A stretch of DNA of 64,000 nt from Achromobacter xylosoxidans (GTDB lineage: Bacteria > Pseudomonadota > Gammaproteobacteria > Burkholderiales > Burkholderiaceae_B): contig NZ_LN831029.1 of NCBI RefSeq assembly GCF_001457475.1, forward strand, positions 4,712,001-4,776,000, read 5' to 3'. Position 1 is the stretch's first letter. Each line of letters opens with the position of its first letter. Under the pieces are notes generated by a model. The model was not told the DNA's origin, ran no database searches, and worked only from the letters and a program-made list of their open reading frames with translations. This document shows, one piece after another, positions 63,882 to 64,000 of this stretch. The position numbers and the translations under genes are program-made.

Positions 63882-64000
63882 CATTCGGGCGCGCCGAATT
63901 GCAGCCGCGGCACCGCGTCGAGCAGCCGGCGCGTCATGTCCTGGCGCGGCGCGTGCAGCACCGCGTCGGCCTCGCCCAGTTCGACAATGCGGCCGCCGTC
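63881..64000 (-). CDS. C-terminal end of a dipeptide/oligopeptide-type ABC transporter ATP-binding protein (partial)
   Basis: The last 39 codons of a minus-strand gene that runs out of the window. It reads GGRIVELGEADAVLHAPRQDM then TRRLLDAVPRL, the usual end of a DppD/OppD/OppF-type ATPase (G.IVE.G....V...P....TR.LL.AVP). The nucleotide-binding core lies outside the window, so the class rests on this tail only. Confidence 0.75.
   Translation of the reverse strand, partial: DGGRIVELGEADAVLHAPRQDMTRRLLDAVPRLQFGAPE

Overview
The window is GC-rich, densely coded DNA that reads as the chromosome of a betaproteobacterium of the Burkholderiales, most likely Alcaligenaceae (Achromobacter/Bordetella type). 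The evidence is the Bug-type solute receptor, the EarP/EF-P arginine-rhamnosylation pair beside a DUF2863 gene, DUF1178- and DUF2968-like genes, a tad locus with a DUF3613 gene, and abundant LysR regulators. No rRNA, tRNA, CRISPR array, insertion sequence or prophage was recognised. Layout: (1) About 1-18,540 is a large catabolic and transport region. It holds the end of an amino-acid type ABC transporter, an enolase-superfamily dehydratase, a minus-strand operon (split transketolase, AroE-like dehydrogenase, GMC oxidoreductase), a GntR/FCD regulator with an iron-type alcohol dehydrogenase, a minus-strand operon (SDR, lambda-crystallin-type dehydrogenase, beta-keto acid cleavage enzyme), and a branched-chain-type ABC transporter operon with a fused LivM-LivG protein, a quinone oxidoreductase and an SDR. 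An AT-rich operator (ATATATGATATAT) occurs at three promoter regions here, which suggests one GntR regulon for an acid or polyol-like substrate I cannot name. (2) 18,600-27,600 holds a Fur-linked TonB receptor, a pirin with a divergent LysR regulator, and a LysR-controlled SDR/acyl-CoA ligase/Bug operon. (3) 27,770-32,790 holds acnA with a perfect 21-bp palindrome upstream, an intergenic repeat, an OmpA-domain protein and a LysR gene. (4) 32,870-39,511 is a NodT-EmrA-EmrB efflux operon ending in a siderophore-interacting flavoprotein, a LysR gene and a DODA-type dioxygenase. (5) 39,756-44,192 holds the DUF2863 gene, earP, efp, a DUF1178 gene and a DUF2968-like lipoprotein. (6) 44,308-58,121 is a complete minus-strand tad (Flp type IVc pilus) locus from flp to tadG, followed by a sigma54 activator with a degenerate receiver-like domain. 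(7) 58,267-63,825 holds an MHYT-only membrane protein, a long AT-rich gap, an orphan TpsB-type outer-membrane transporter, and a 532-residue Gly/Leu-rich repeat lipoprotein with an internal duplication and a cluster of GTAAC boxes upstream, then a MarR regulator. The window ends inside an oligopeptide-type ABC ATPase. The least explained parts are the GntR-linked catabolic cluster and the TpsB/repeat-lipoprotein pair.
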